Shown here piece after piece: positions 1-7,700 of a DNA stretch of 17,892 bases (positions are counted from its first letter, which is position 1; each line of letters begins with the position of its first letter). The notes below the pieces were generated by a model. That model ran no database searches. It worked only from the letters and a program-made list of their open reading frames with translations, and was not told where the DNA came from. This DNA is from SIG603 sp964369215. Lineage in GTDB: Bacteria > Bacillota > Clostridia > Oscillospirales > Acutalibacteraceae. The stretch is from positions 1-17,892 of the forward strand of contig CAYJEZ010000046.1 of the NCBI GenBank assembly GCA_964369215.1. The letters run 5' to 3'. Made by a program: the position numbers and the translations under genes.

Positions 1-17
1 ATTGTTTTTACAACTAA

Positions 18-46
18 ATTATATCACAGCTTTAATTTATAGTAAA
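18..46 (-). promoter_or_regulatory. Promoter for a gene to the left of the window
   Basis: Read on the minus strand there is a -35 box TTTACT (plus-strand 41-46), a 17-base spacer and a perfect -10 box TATAAT (plus-strand 18-23). Transcription would start near base 11 and run out of the window. It lies downstream of the leftward regulator gene that ends at 97, so it most likely drives a separate gene beyond the window edge. The boxes are seen directly; activity is inferred. Confidence 0.5.
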
Positions 47-96
47 GATTTTTGTTGAAAATATTAGAATTTGTTAACTTTTGAATATTATATTAA

Positions 97-1461
97 CTAT
101 AGGCAAAGCAATTTAGCTATCTTATCTACAATTTGAGGTATCTCTTCAACATCAAGCCCACTATAGCTTAACAAAAAGGTAAGATTTTCATTTTCATAGC
201 TAATAATATCAATAAGCAAAAACTCATTTTTAAGCTCTTCTTTAGTTTCATAGGCTCTTTTTGTTTTACAAGAAAGTATAATATGAAAGCCCGACTGACT
301 GTTGTTTACTATAAGTTTATTCTTATAGTGCTCTTTAATATACTTAGTTATAACCAAGTTTTTTTGCTTGTAAAGCGCATTAATTTTTTTAAGGTGTTTC
401 TCCATAAATCCGCCAGATATTATGCTTGCTAAAGTAAGTTGGTCAAGTTTAGAGCAAGTGTGTGTGTACTTTGCCTTAAGCGCAAAGTAGCTAGGTAAAA
501 GCTTGCTTGGAAGTATCATAAAGCTAATTCTTAAAGAGGGTAAAAATGTTTTAGAAAAAGAGCCTAAATATACAGTGTTGTCGTAAATATCAAGCCCCAT
601 AAGTGAAGATATCGGCTTAGAGTCGTAGCGTATTGTGGCGGCATAGTCGTCTTCTATTATTAAAGATTTACTAGATTCTGCATACTTAATTAGCTCGTGC
701 CTTTTATCAATTGTCATGCTGTTTCCCATGGGGTATTGAAACGACGGGCTTACATATATAAAACTTTTTTTATGCTTTATGTCTTCTATGTTTATTCCAT
801 TTTCATTAACGCTAATTTTTTTTATAGGCACTTTGTAATCTTCGAATACATACTGAGCTTTTTTGTAGCCAGGCGACTCTAAATATGCATGCTCGTAACT
901 AGCACTACAAATTTTAACAAGCATAGCGATTAAGGTTTGTATGCCACTTGCAATAATAATTTGGTGTGCTCCTACTTTGCAACCTCGGTGAGCCCTTACA
1001 TAGTCTGCTACTGCCTCTCGCAGTTCAAGCTCGCCTTGCTCGTCGCCTTGTATGCTTAAATCAATACTTTCGTCAGATAACATTTTGTTGTAGTGCTTTT
1101 TCCATATATCTTTTGAAACAGCACGCTTATCTATAGCATCATTAATATATATAATGTTATTCTCTTTGTACTCTAAATCAAACTCGTAATTTTTATCTTC
1201 AAATTTACTTATGTTAGAGACATAGTAGCCTTTGCACGCAATATTTTTGATAAAGCCTTCGGTGTTTAGCTGAAAATATGCCGATATTACAGAAGATTTA
1301 CTCACACCTAAAAGTTCGCAAGCCATGCGAACAGAGGGAAGCTTATCTCCGTAAACATATTCTGCGTTTAATATAGCTTTTTTTATGTTCTCATATATTT
1401 GAGTACTTATTTGCGTATTCTTGTTTCTATTAATTTCGAATAAAAATTCTGTTATTTTCAT
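97..1461 (-). CDS. pdxR: MocR/PdxR-type regulator (GntR winged helix fused to aminotransferase-like domain)
   Basis: A 454-residue protein with the standard two-part MocR layout. Residues about 5-82 form a GntR winged-helix DNA-binding domain (YGDKLPSVRMACELLGVSKS region). Residues about 115-450 form a fold-type I aminotransferase-like domain, with the PLP-binding Lys304 in SFSKTFLPSLR and the cofactor-contact segment IIEDDYAATIRYD at 268-280. In characterised PdxR proteins this domain senses pyridoxal phosphate rather than catalysing transamination. The start has a good AAAGGGA ribosome site at 1471-1477. It is transcribed divergently from an ECF transporter S component, with repeated TACAGTT-like boxes between the two genes. 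I infer that it controls the transporter and probably itself in response to vitamin B6. The MocR family is certain; the B6 ligand is likely but unproven, as MocR members sense varied effectors. Confidence 0.85.
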   Translation of the reverse strand: MKITEFLFEINRNKNTQISTQIYENIKKAILNAEYVYGDKLPSVRMACELLGVSKSSVISAYFQLNTEGFIKNIACKGYYVSNISKFEDKNYEFDLEYKENNIIYINDAIDKRAVSKDIWKKHYNKMLSDESIDLSIQGDEQGELELREAVADYVRAHRGCKVGAHQIIIASGIQTLIAMLVKICSASYEHAYLESPGYKKAQYVFEDYKVPIKKISVNENGINIEDIKHKKSFIYVSPSFQYPMGNSMTIDKRHELIKYAESSKSLIIEDDYAATIRYDSKPISSLMGLDIYDNTVYLGSFSKTFLPSLRISFMILPSKLLPSYFALKAKYTHTCSKLDQLTLASIISGGFMEKHLKKINALYKQKNLVITKYIKEHYKNKLIVNNSQSGFHIILSCKTKRAYETKEELKNEFLLIDIISYENENLTFLLSYSGLDVEEIPQIVDKIAKLLCL

Positions 1462-1480
1462 AAATTTATTCCCTTTCTAA

Positions 1481-1577
1481 ACTGTGCCTGTTAAAATAAG
1501 CAAAACTGTATATTTACTTAGGTACAGTTTAATTATATTATAAGTGTAGTTAAAAATCAAGTTTTCTTACGTACAGT
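1481..1577. promoter_or_regulatory. Candidate operator boxes of the MocR/PdxR regulator
   Basis: The divergent intergenic region holds four related boxes. AAACTGTA (1503-1510) and TACAGTTT (1523-1530) form a perfect 8-base inverted repeat. CTTAGGTACAGTT (1517-1529) and CTTACGTACAGTT (1567-1579) form a near-perfect direct repeat. A further AACTGTGCC lies near 1480-1488, next to the regulator's own ribosome site. MocR regulators are known to bind paired direct or inverted repeats between divergent genes. One box lies inside the spacer of the rightward promoter and one lies just upstream of the ECF start, positions suited to control of transcription. Confidence 0.5.
1513..1541 (+). promoter_or_regulatory. 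Promoter of the ECF S-component gene
   Basis: A -35 box TTTACT (1513-1518), a 17-base spacer and a -10 box TATTAT (1536-1541) lie about 55 bases upstream of the start codon at 1597. The spacer contains the TACAGTTT operator half (1523-1530), so a bound regulator would sit directly on the promoter. The -35 box matches that of the leftward promoter at 18-46. Confidence 0.5.
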
Positions 1578-1596
1578 TGAAAGGACGGTTATTAAT

Positions 1597-2175
1597 ATGA
1601 ATGATAAAGCTAAACTTCACAGGTTGGTAATGGTTGCAGTGTTTGCTGCTGTGGTCTTTGCCTCGAATTATATAAGAATACCTATTCCGGTAGCAATTGG
1701 AGATGTTACTGCGATACACGTAGCCAATGGTGTGTGTATTTTGTCAGGGCTTTTGTTGGGTCCTGTAGGTGGCGGGCTAGCAGCTGGAATTGGCTCTGCC
1801 ATATTTGATATAACAAACCCCCTTTACATCGCCTCTGCCCCTTACACTTTAGTTTTTAAGTTTATTTTGGCTGCATTGCCGGGTTTAGTTTTTGTTAAGT
1901 TTAGTTTTATTAAAAACATACTTGCAAAAATAATTGTCGGCGGTATTGCAGGACAAATTGCTTATATAATACTTTATTTGAGCAAAACATATATACAAGG
2001 CTTATTAGAGGGAAACGCGCCTGGAGCATTAATTCCTGTAATATTCGCAAAACTTGGTTCATCGGTTATTAATGCTATAATAGGGGTAGTTATTGCATGT
2101 GTGCTTTACGGAGCACTTAAGCCTGCATTTGATGCACTGGCAAAAAAATACAACGTCAAGACTATATTAGCATAG
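1597..2175 (+). CDS. ECF transporter substrate-binding (S) component, probably vitamin B6-related
   Basis: A 192-residue, very hydrophobic integral membrane protein of the size usual for ECF S components. Hydrophobic stretches lie at about 7-26, 39-72 (two helices around the GLLLGPVGGGLAAGIGSAIF segment), 83-102, 105-130 and 144-174, consistent with six helices. The Gly-rich LLLGPVGGGLAAGIG segment is typical of the HmpT/PdxU-like group. S components capture a vitamin and work with a shared EcfA-A'-T energising module that is not in this window. The start has AAGGA at 1581-1585, 11 bases upstream. Divergence from a PdxR/MocR gene and the candidate operators point to a pyridoxine-type substrate. 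Hydroxymethylpyrimidine or another vitamin remains possible, because the sequence alone does not fix the ligand. Confidence 0.8.
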   Translation: MNDKAKLHRLVMVAVFAAVVFASNYIRIPIPVAIGDVTAIHVANGVCILSGLLLGPVGGGLAAGIGSAIFDITNPLYIASAPYTLVFKFILAALPGLVFVKFSFIKNILAKIIVGGIAGQIAYIILYLSKTYIQGLLEGNAPGALIPVIFAKLGSSVINAIIGVVIACVLYGALKPAFDALAKKYNVKTILA

Positions 2176-2180
2176 TTTGA

Positions 2181-2351
2181 TTACTTTGGCTGAAATAAAA
2201 ACTTAAAAGTGTATTCAACGTAGTTAGCCTGACCGATATTATCCGAACCCGTTTCTACTGTTGCTGACATTATATATAATCAAGCTATTATACAAGCATT
2301 TGTAATGTCTACAAAATTTGCAGTGAGATTACGATACACCTTTAATTTTGA
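2181..2351 (-). pseudogene. Possible decayed C-terminal remnant of an unknown gene
   Basis: On the minus strand one frame gives 23 protein-like codons (SKLKVYRNLTANFVDITNAC...), a TGA at 2280-2282, then an uninterrupted run ending with TAA at 2181-2183. That run encodes MSATVETGSDNIGQANYV and then EYTFKFLFQPK. The composition is more protein-like than chance translation of AT-rich DNA. There is no ribosome site before the ATG at 2268-2270, and further stops lie upstream, so I read it as a decayed gene end rather than a working small gene. I do not recognise the family. It could also be chance. Confidence 0.25.
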
Positions 2352-2398
2352 CTACAATAAACTAACAAAACAGAAAATTATAGTAACCTACAAAAGTG

Positions 2399-2449
2399 AC
2401 CGACCTCAAAAGTTAGACCTGAAAATCTAACAAAAAGAGGTCGGTTTTT
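2399..2449 (+). terminator. Intrinsic terminator-like hairpin after the ECF gene
   Basis: ACCGACCTC (2399-2407) pairs with GAGGTCGGT (2437-2445). Nested inside, GTTAGA (2412-2417) pairs with TCTAAC (2426-2431). The two stems are separated by A-rich internal loops. A run of five T follows (2445-2449), the usual form of a rho-independent terminator for rightward transcription. Most of it is repeated after the N gap. The AAAAGTTAGAC core also resembles ends of IS3-family elements, but no transposase is visible here. Confidence 0.5.
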
Positions 2450-2456
2450 GCATAAG
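2402..2456. repeat. 55-base direct repeat, copy 1 (left flank of the gap)
   Basis: These 55 bases, from GACCTCAAAAG to TTGCATAAG, run exactly up to the first N and are identical to the 55 bases that begin right after the last N. Fifty-five is a common final k-mer length in short-read de Bruijn assemblers. The repeat is therefore probably an assembly overlap or a repeated k-mer, not proven biology. It contains most of the terminator hairpin. Confidence 0.85.
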
Positions 2457-2556
2457 NNNNNNNNNNNNNNNNNNNNNNNNNNNNNNNNNNNNNNNNNNNN
2501 NNNNNNNNNNNNNNNNNNNNNNNNNNNNNNNNNNNNNNNNNNNNNNNNNNNNNNNN
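2457..2556. other. Scaffold gap (100 N)
   Basis: Exactly 100 unknown bases, the conventional placeholder for a gap of unknown size. The real distance could be zero or negative (the flanks overlap by 55 identical bases), or a mobile or repeated element could be missing. Linkage between the left part (pdxR and ECF) and the right part (sulfatase onward) depends on read pairing that cannot be checked here. Confidence 0.95.
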
Positions 2557-2611
2557 GACCTCAAAAGTTAGACCTGAAAATCTAACAAAAAGAGGTCGGT
2601 TTTTGCATAAG
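2557..2611. repeat. 55-base direct repeat, copy 2 (right flank of the gap)
   Basis: Identical to 2402-2456. It starts at the first base after the N run and so lacks the leading ACC of the left terminator arm, as expected if the contig was cut at a k-mer boundary. Confidence 0.85.
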
Positions 2612-2646
2612 CAAAAAGCTTTAATTTATGTGGTTTTTGCTTTATG
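2606..2646. repeat. Imperfect inverted repeat
   Basis: CATAAGCAAAAA (2606-2617) pairs with TTTTTGCTTTATG (2634-2646) apart from one bulged T, around a 16-base loop. It lacks a clean T tract on either strand, so I do not call it a terminator. The rest of the 2612-2782 stretch apart from the terminator at 2694-2732 shows nothing I can identify. Confidence 0.4.
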
Positions 2647-2693
2647 TTTATTAATTTTCAAGTTACTTTACTATATATACTAAAATAGACAAC

Positions 2694-2732
2694 AAAAAAT
2701 AAGTCACCTGCACTAATTACAGGTGACTTATT
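2694..2732 (-). terminator. Rho-independent terminator of the sulfatase gene
   Basis: AATAAGTCACCTG (2698-2710) pairs perfectly with CAGGTGACTTATT (2720-2732): a 13-base stem with a 9-base loop. On the minus strand the stem runs into TTTTTTG (plus-strand A run at 2694-2699). It lies about 50 bases beyond the sulfatase stop codon and in the right orientation to end that transcript. Confidence 0.75.
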
Positions 2733-2782
2733 AGCATATTGCTCTGCTACTATTTGTTATAAATTCCATCAAAAATTAAAGA

Positions 2783-4234
2783 TTAATATTTTTGTTTTAT
2801 CCATCTTCCTTCTTCATATGCTTTCCAAGAATGCTGGTCTGCCCCAACGTATTCAAATCTCTCAAAATAATCAGGGTCGTCTAATCTAGGGTCGCCAGTC
2901 TCTTTTAAGAAATCAAATAATTTATCATGCATTTCTGTTTTTACTGAATTATATTCATCAACATTAGCAAGGTTTTTCATGCACTCAGCATCTTCGATTA
3001 TTTGATATAGTTCTTCTTGAGGGCGTTTTCCAAAAGCAAGGCTATAATAATAGTCATCGCCATTATTGTGTCGTTTTATTATCTCCTCTTTTGTAGGAGA
3101 AGAGTCGCAGTTTGTGTAGTATGTCTCAGGGTTTCCAGCCGGATATCTGTTTGGTGCAAAGTTATAAATATATAAATATTCTTGTGTTCTAATGCAACGA
3201 ACAGGGTAGCCTAAGTCACCTTCTCTACCCAAGTCATGTTTTTCTCTTCCAAAATATGTAAGATTTCTATTCTCATTAATAATTCCTGATTTATCTCCAC
3301 TAAAAACATCTGCAAAACTCTTACCTGTCATAGTTGCAGGAATTTCAACCCCAGCAACTTCAAGAAATGTAGGTGCTAAGTCAGTAAAGCTGATTATATC
3401 ACTTACTACTCGGTTACTAGCACTCAATTTAGGGTAAGAAGCAACCATAGGTAAATGAAAATCTTGCTCATACATTTGTCCTTTTACCCTAGGAAAAGGA
3501 CAGCCATTATCAGAGGTAACTACAACTAAAGTATTATCTAACTCACCTTTTTCCTCTAAAATAGTAAGCATATTACCTAGATGTTTATCAAACCATTCTA
3601 TCTCATAGGCGTAATCAAGTAAATCTGTTCGAACTTCCTTCGTGTCAGGAAAATAAGTCGGTATGCTTTCAATCTCATCAAGACTTTTACCTCCTCTTAT
3701 GCCCTCTTCAAAACTATATTTTCGATGTGGCTCAAGACAACCATACCAAAAATAAAAAGGTTGCTCTTCATCTTTTTTATTAAGAAAATCCTTAAAATTT
3801 TCTGTATAATCACAGTCGCTAATACAACTTCCGTCAGGTGGAGTAAGCTTTTTGTTGTTAAAAGGGTTGCCCGCAGGGTTTCTTTTAAGTCCGTTTCTCT
3901 CATAGTCACCCGGTGCCCAACCTTTGCCGGTATAGCCTACAAAATATCCGTTATCTTCTAATACATCAGGCAATAGCTTGAACTTATTAGGAAAAACGCA
4001 GTAGTGATTACATGCCTCTTCAAGTTGCCAAGTAAACCTACCTGTTAAAATTGAAGCCCTAGATGGTGCACATTTTGGATTAGAGGTAAATGCGTTTTCA
4101 AATTTTACACCCTCTTTAGCTACTCTGTCAATGTTCGGAGTTTTAACAAATGAATGACCAAAAACGCCGAAATGAGACGCGTCATCTGCAATAGCAAACA
4201 GTATATTTGGTCTTTTTGTTTTAGAATTTGTCAT
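2783..4234 (-). CDS. Cys-type sulfatase, sulfamidase (SGSH)-like
   Basis: A 483-residue type I sulfatase that hydrolyses sulfate esters or N-sulfate. The activation motif CAPSRASILTGR begins at Cys55, the residue converted to formylglycine; a Cys-type enzyme in an anaerobe would need a maturase (anSME), which is not seen here. Metal and active-site residues are visible: Asp17-Asp18 (NILFAIADD), Arg59, Lys104, His170 (LEPH) and Asp242-Asn243 (TSDNG). The order PF-x5-LEPHRKY, TSDNGCPFPR and the C-terminal RCIRTQEYLYIYNF segment resembles N-sulfoglucosamine sulfohydrolase, so a glycosaminoglycan-type sugar substrate is plausible. The N-terminus (MTNSKTKRPNILF) has no signal peptide, implying a cytoplasmic enzyme acting on imported saccharides. 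The start has AGAAAGG about 11 bases upstream. No transporter or glycosidase lies nearby, so substrate assignment is weak. Confidence 0.88.
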   Translation of the reverse strand: MTNSKTKRPNILFAIADDASHFGVFGHSFVKTPNIDRVAKEGVKFENAFTSNPKCAPSRASILTGRFTWQLEEACNHYCVFPNKFKLLPDVLEDNGYFVGYTGKGWAPGDYERNGLKRNPAGNPFNNKKLTPPDGSCISDCDYTENFKDFLNKKDEEQPFYFWYGCLEPHRKYSFEEGIRGGKSLDEIESIPTYFPDTKEVRTDLLDYAYEIEWFDKHLGNMLTILEEKGELDNTLVVVTSDNGCPFPRVKGQMYEQDFHLPMVASYPKLSASNRVVSDIISFTDLAPTFLEVAGVEIPATMTGKSFADVFSGDKSGIINENRNLTYFGREKHDLGREGDLGYPVRCIRTQEYLYIYNFAPNRYPAGNPETYYTNCDSSPTKEEIIKRHNNGDDYYYSLAFGKRPQEELYQIIEDAECMKNLANVDEYNSVKTEMHDKLFDFLKETGDPRLDDPDYFERFEYVGADQHSWKAYEEGRWIKQKY

Positions 4235-4371
4235 AGTAATACAGCCTTTCTAATTTAGGTTTTGTGTTATCTCTCTTAATTACAACAAATAATTTACGCT
4301 TAATTTATTGTGAATTTCTCACTAATACTTGTTTTAACTTTCTTTGTTTTAGCTATTTATTATCTTATTTT

Positions 4372-4400
4372 ATTATACAATACAACTATATTTAATGCAA
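4372..4400 (-). promoter_or_regulatory. Promoter of the sulfatase gene
   Basis: Read on the minus strand: -35 TTGCAT (plus-strand 4395-4400), a 17-base spacer and -10 TATAAT (plus-strand 4372-4377). Transcription would start near 4365, giving a 5' leader of about 130 bases before the ATG at 4234. Its -35 is identical to that of the divergent gltB promoter. Confidence 0.55.
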
Positions 4401-4510
4401 TATTTATTCTAAAAAAACAAAAAGTCAAAATAAAAAAATTGCTATAGAAATAGAAGTATATTTAAGAATATACAAACAGCAAAACTTTGATGATTTTTGA
4501 ATTGGTTTGA

Positions 4511-4569
4511 CTTTAAAAGTAAGATTTTTTTAGATTACATCTAATACATACTAAAAATTTTACTTAAAG
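4511..4569. repeat. Large imperfect inverted repeat abutting the gltB promoter
   Basis: The left arm 4511-4533 (CTTTAA, AA bulge, GTAAGATTTTT, TT bulge, AG) pairs with the right arm 4551-4569 (CTAAAAATTTTACTTAAAG) at about 17 positions. It ends three bases before the -35 box at 4572. A smaller dyad, TAGAT-TAC-ATCTA, lies at 4531-4543. A second, wider repeat, AAAGTCAAA (4421-4429) and TTTGACTTT (4506-4514), lies just upstream. These could be operator or cruciform sequences for nitrogen control, but AT-rich DNA makes chance pairing easy. Confidence 0.4.
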
Positions 4570-4571
4570 TA

Positions 4572-4600
4572 TTGCATTTAGAAAAGTTATGTGATACAAT
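4572..4600 (+). promoter_or_regulatory. Promoter of gltBD
   Basis: -35 TTGCAT (4572-4577), a 17-base spacer and -10 TACAAT (4595-4600). The start of transcription would be near 4607, giving a leader of about 98 bases before the gltB ATG at 4705. Confidence 0.6.
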
Positions 4601-4625
4601 AAATGAAATTAATAATGATTGACAA

Positions 4626-4696
4626 AGGAGTCATGAGCTAAACACACATTTTTTTAAATGTGTTTTGTGCTTGTGCTCCTATTTTTGTTTTGGAGG
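4626..4696 (+). promoter_or_regulatory. Structured gltB leader: attenuator-like hairpin next to the ribosome site
   Basis: A long imperfect stem spans 4626-4680. AGGAG (4626-4630) pairs with CTCCT (4676-4680). The inner part, CATGAGC with GCTTGTG, pairs with wobbles, and the tip is a perfect stem of ACACATTT (4644-4651) with AAATGTGT (4656-4663) closed by TTTT. ATTTTTGTTTT (4681-4691) follows directly, the layout of an intrinsic terminator, and then comes the gltB ribosome site GGAGG (4692-4696). The CTCC in the right arm could also pair with that GGAG, so two exclusive folds are possible. This suggests attenuation or masking of the ribosome site, which is inference from the sequence alone. 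Confidence 0.5.
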
Positions 4697-4704
4697 TTCT
4701 TTTT

Positions 4705-7700
4705 ATGGCAAAAACACTTTATAACGAGAGATATGAACACGACGCTTGTGGTATAGGAGCAGTGGTGTCGATAGATGGAACTAAAAGCTATCGTGTTGTA
4801 TCAGACGCGCTGTCTATTGTTGAAAAACTAGAACATAGAGCTGGAAAAGACTCGTCGGGAGAGACAGGAGACGGAGTTGGTGTGCTTCTGCAAATTTCTC
4901 ATAATTTTTTTAGCAAGCTGAATTTAGATTATGAACTAGGAGAAGAGAGAGACTATGGCGTTGGGATGTTCTTTTTACCTACAAATATTCAAAAAAGAAA
5001 GCAAGCTAAAAAGTTATTTGAAGTTATAGTAAAAAATGAGGGTGTAGAATTTTTAGGTTGGCGTGCAGTTCCTACCAATCCTACTGTTTTAGGCAAAGCG
5101 GCACTAGATAAAATGCCTTGTATAGAGCAATGCTTTATAAAAAGACCTGAAAATATAGCAAAGGGGCTTGAGTTTGATCGTAAATTGTACGTTATACGTC
5201 GCGAGTTTGAACACAGCTCTGTCGATACTTTTATACCTAGCTTGTCTTCACGGACAATAGTGTATAAAGGTATGTTTTTAGTAGGGCAACTAAGAAATTT
5301 CTATTTAGATTTACTTGATGAGAGCTATATGAGCTCAATAGCTATGGTTCACTCAAGGTTTTCAACAAATACTAACCCAAGTTGGGATAGAGCTCACCCT
5401 AACAGAGTTATACTGCACAATGGTGAAATAAATACAATTCGCGGTAATGCAGACAGAATGATAGCAAGAGAAGAGACTCTTTTTTCAAATGTTATGGGAG
5501 AAGAAATAAACAAGGTTTTACCAGTGGTAAATACCTCTGGCTCAGATTCTGCAATGCTTGATAACTCTCTTGAATTTTTATATATGAATGGTATGGATCT
5601 TCCGCTTGCTGTTATGACTGCAATACCAGAGCCTTGGAAAAATGACCCTTACATGGATATGAAGAAAAAGGACTTTTACCATTATTATGCAACCATGATG
5701 GAACCTTGGGACGGTCCGGCTGCAATTCTTTTTTCTGATGGCGATATTATGGGTGCTGTTCTTGACAGAAACGGACTGCGCCCGTCAAGATACTATCTAA
5801 CAAAAGATAATACTCTTATACTTTCTTCAGAAGTAGGCGTTTTAGACATTCCAAATAAAGATATTATAAAAAAATCACGCTTGCAACCCGGCAAAATGCT
5901 TCTTGTAGATACGGTGAATAAAAAAATAATATCTGACGAAGAGATTAAAAATTACTACGCCACTAAAAACCCATATGGCGAATGGCTTGACAAAAGCTTG
6001 TTAAAACTAAGCGACTTAGAACTTCCTAATAAAAAAGTTGAATCTCATACTAAAGAACTTCGCGAAAAACTTTATAAAGTGTTTGGCTACACTTACGAAG
6101 ATGTAAAACAAGTTATATTACCTATGGCTATAAATGGTATTGAGGCAACTGCTTCAATGGGAAGTGACATTCCACTGGCTGTGTTGTCTGAAAAACATCA
6201 ATCTCTTTTCAGATACTTTAAGCAGTTATTTGCACAGGTTACAAACCCTCCTATTGACTCTCTTCGTGAAGAAATAGTAACAGACACAACGGTTTATCTT
6301 GGCTCAGACGGTAATCTGCTTTACGACTCTTCTGAAAATTGTAGAGTTTTAGAAGTACAAAACCCAATACTAACGGGTACTGACTTAATTAAAATAAAAA
6401 ACTTAAATAAAAAAGGTTTTAAAACAGATACAATTTCTTTATGCTATTATAAAAACACCTCTTTAGAACAAGCGGTAGAGCAGCTTTTTATTAAATGTGA
6501 TAAGGCTTATAAAAAAGGCGCAAATATCATTGTTCTTTCTGACAGAGGAGTAAACGAAAATCATGTTGCTATTCCCTCTTTACTTGCTGTTTCAGCTATT
6601 GAGCAATACTTAATTAGAACAAAAAAGCGCACTGCGGTTTCAATAGTGTTAGAAAGTGCAGAGCCTCGAGACGTACACCAATTTTCAATGCTTTTAGGAT
6701 ATGGAGCACGTGCAATAAACCCATATCTAGCGCATGAATGTATTGAGGAGCTTATAGAAGAAAAAATTCTTGATAAAGACCCTTATACAGCAATTAAAGA
6801 CTATAATCATGCAGTTTTGCATGGAGTGGTAAAAGTTTCTGCAAAAATGGGTATTTCGGTGTTGCAATCATATCAATCTGCTCAAATATTTGAGGCAGTT
6901 GGAATTAATAAACAAGTTATAGACAAATATTTTACAAACACTATTTCAAGAGTAGAAGGTATAGGCCTTACAGAAATATCAGAAGGAGTTGAATTTAGGC
7001 ATTCTTCAGCTTTCGACCCATTGGGATTGGGTGTAGATAACACACTTGACAGTACAGGGTTTTTAAAACTAAGAGCAGGCGAAGATAAAGAAGATCATCT
7101 TTATAATCCAAACATTATTATTGCGTTGCAACAAGCCGTTCAAAACGGAGACTACAATCGCTTTAAAGAGTATACGGCTATGGTAGACGATGAACACAAA
7201 CCACATACTCTAAGAGGCTTGCTTGCTTTTAAGTTTGACAAAAATAAAGAAATTCCTATTAGCGATGTTCAATCGGTAGACGATATAGTAAAAAGATTTA
7301 AAACAGGTGCAATGTCTTACGGTTCAATTTCAAAAGAAGCACATGAGTGTATGGCACTTGCAATGAACAGCCTTGGTGGTAAATCTAACTCTGGCGAGGG
7401 TGGCGAAGAGCCTATAAGGCTTAATTCTGAGAAAAACAGTGCAATAAAACAAGTTGCGTCGGGACGTTTCGGTGTTACAGGAGAATACTTACTTTCAGCA
7501 AATGAAATTCAAATAAAAATGGCACAAGGTGCAAAACCTGGCGAAGGAGGGCATCTTCCTGGCGCAAAAGTTTACCCTTGGATTGCAAAAACCAGACATT
7601 CCACTCCAGGAGTATCGTTAATTTCTCCACCACCGCACCACGACATTTATTCAATAGAGGACTTAGCTCAGCTAATTTATGATTTAAAAAATGCCAACAG

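Noticed and set aside
2200..2345. Fragments resembling a TPP riboswitch (GGATAATATCGG on the minus strand, TGAGATTAC on the plus strand)
   Set aside because: The pieces are on opposite strands and the stems do not pair in the required order, so no riboswitch can form.
2399..2611. Ends of an IS3-family insertion sequence (AAAAGTTAGAC core)
   Set aside because: No transposase frame or target duplication is visible. The sequence forms a self-contained terminator hairpin, and the repetition is better explained by a 55-base assembly overlap. An element hidden in the gap cannot be excluded.
4603..4641. Leader peptide of 12 codons before gltB (ATG at 4603 or 4615)
   Set aside because: The first ATG lies before the expected transcript start and neither has a ribosome site.
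4660..4704. A 15-residue N-terminal extension of GltB starting at GTG 4660
   Set aside because: The GTG lies inside the leader hairpin without a ribosome site, whereas ATG 4705 has GGAGG at ideal distance and puts the catalytic Cys at residue 15, as is normal for GltB.
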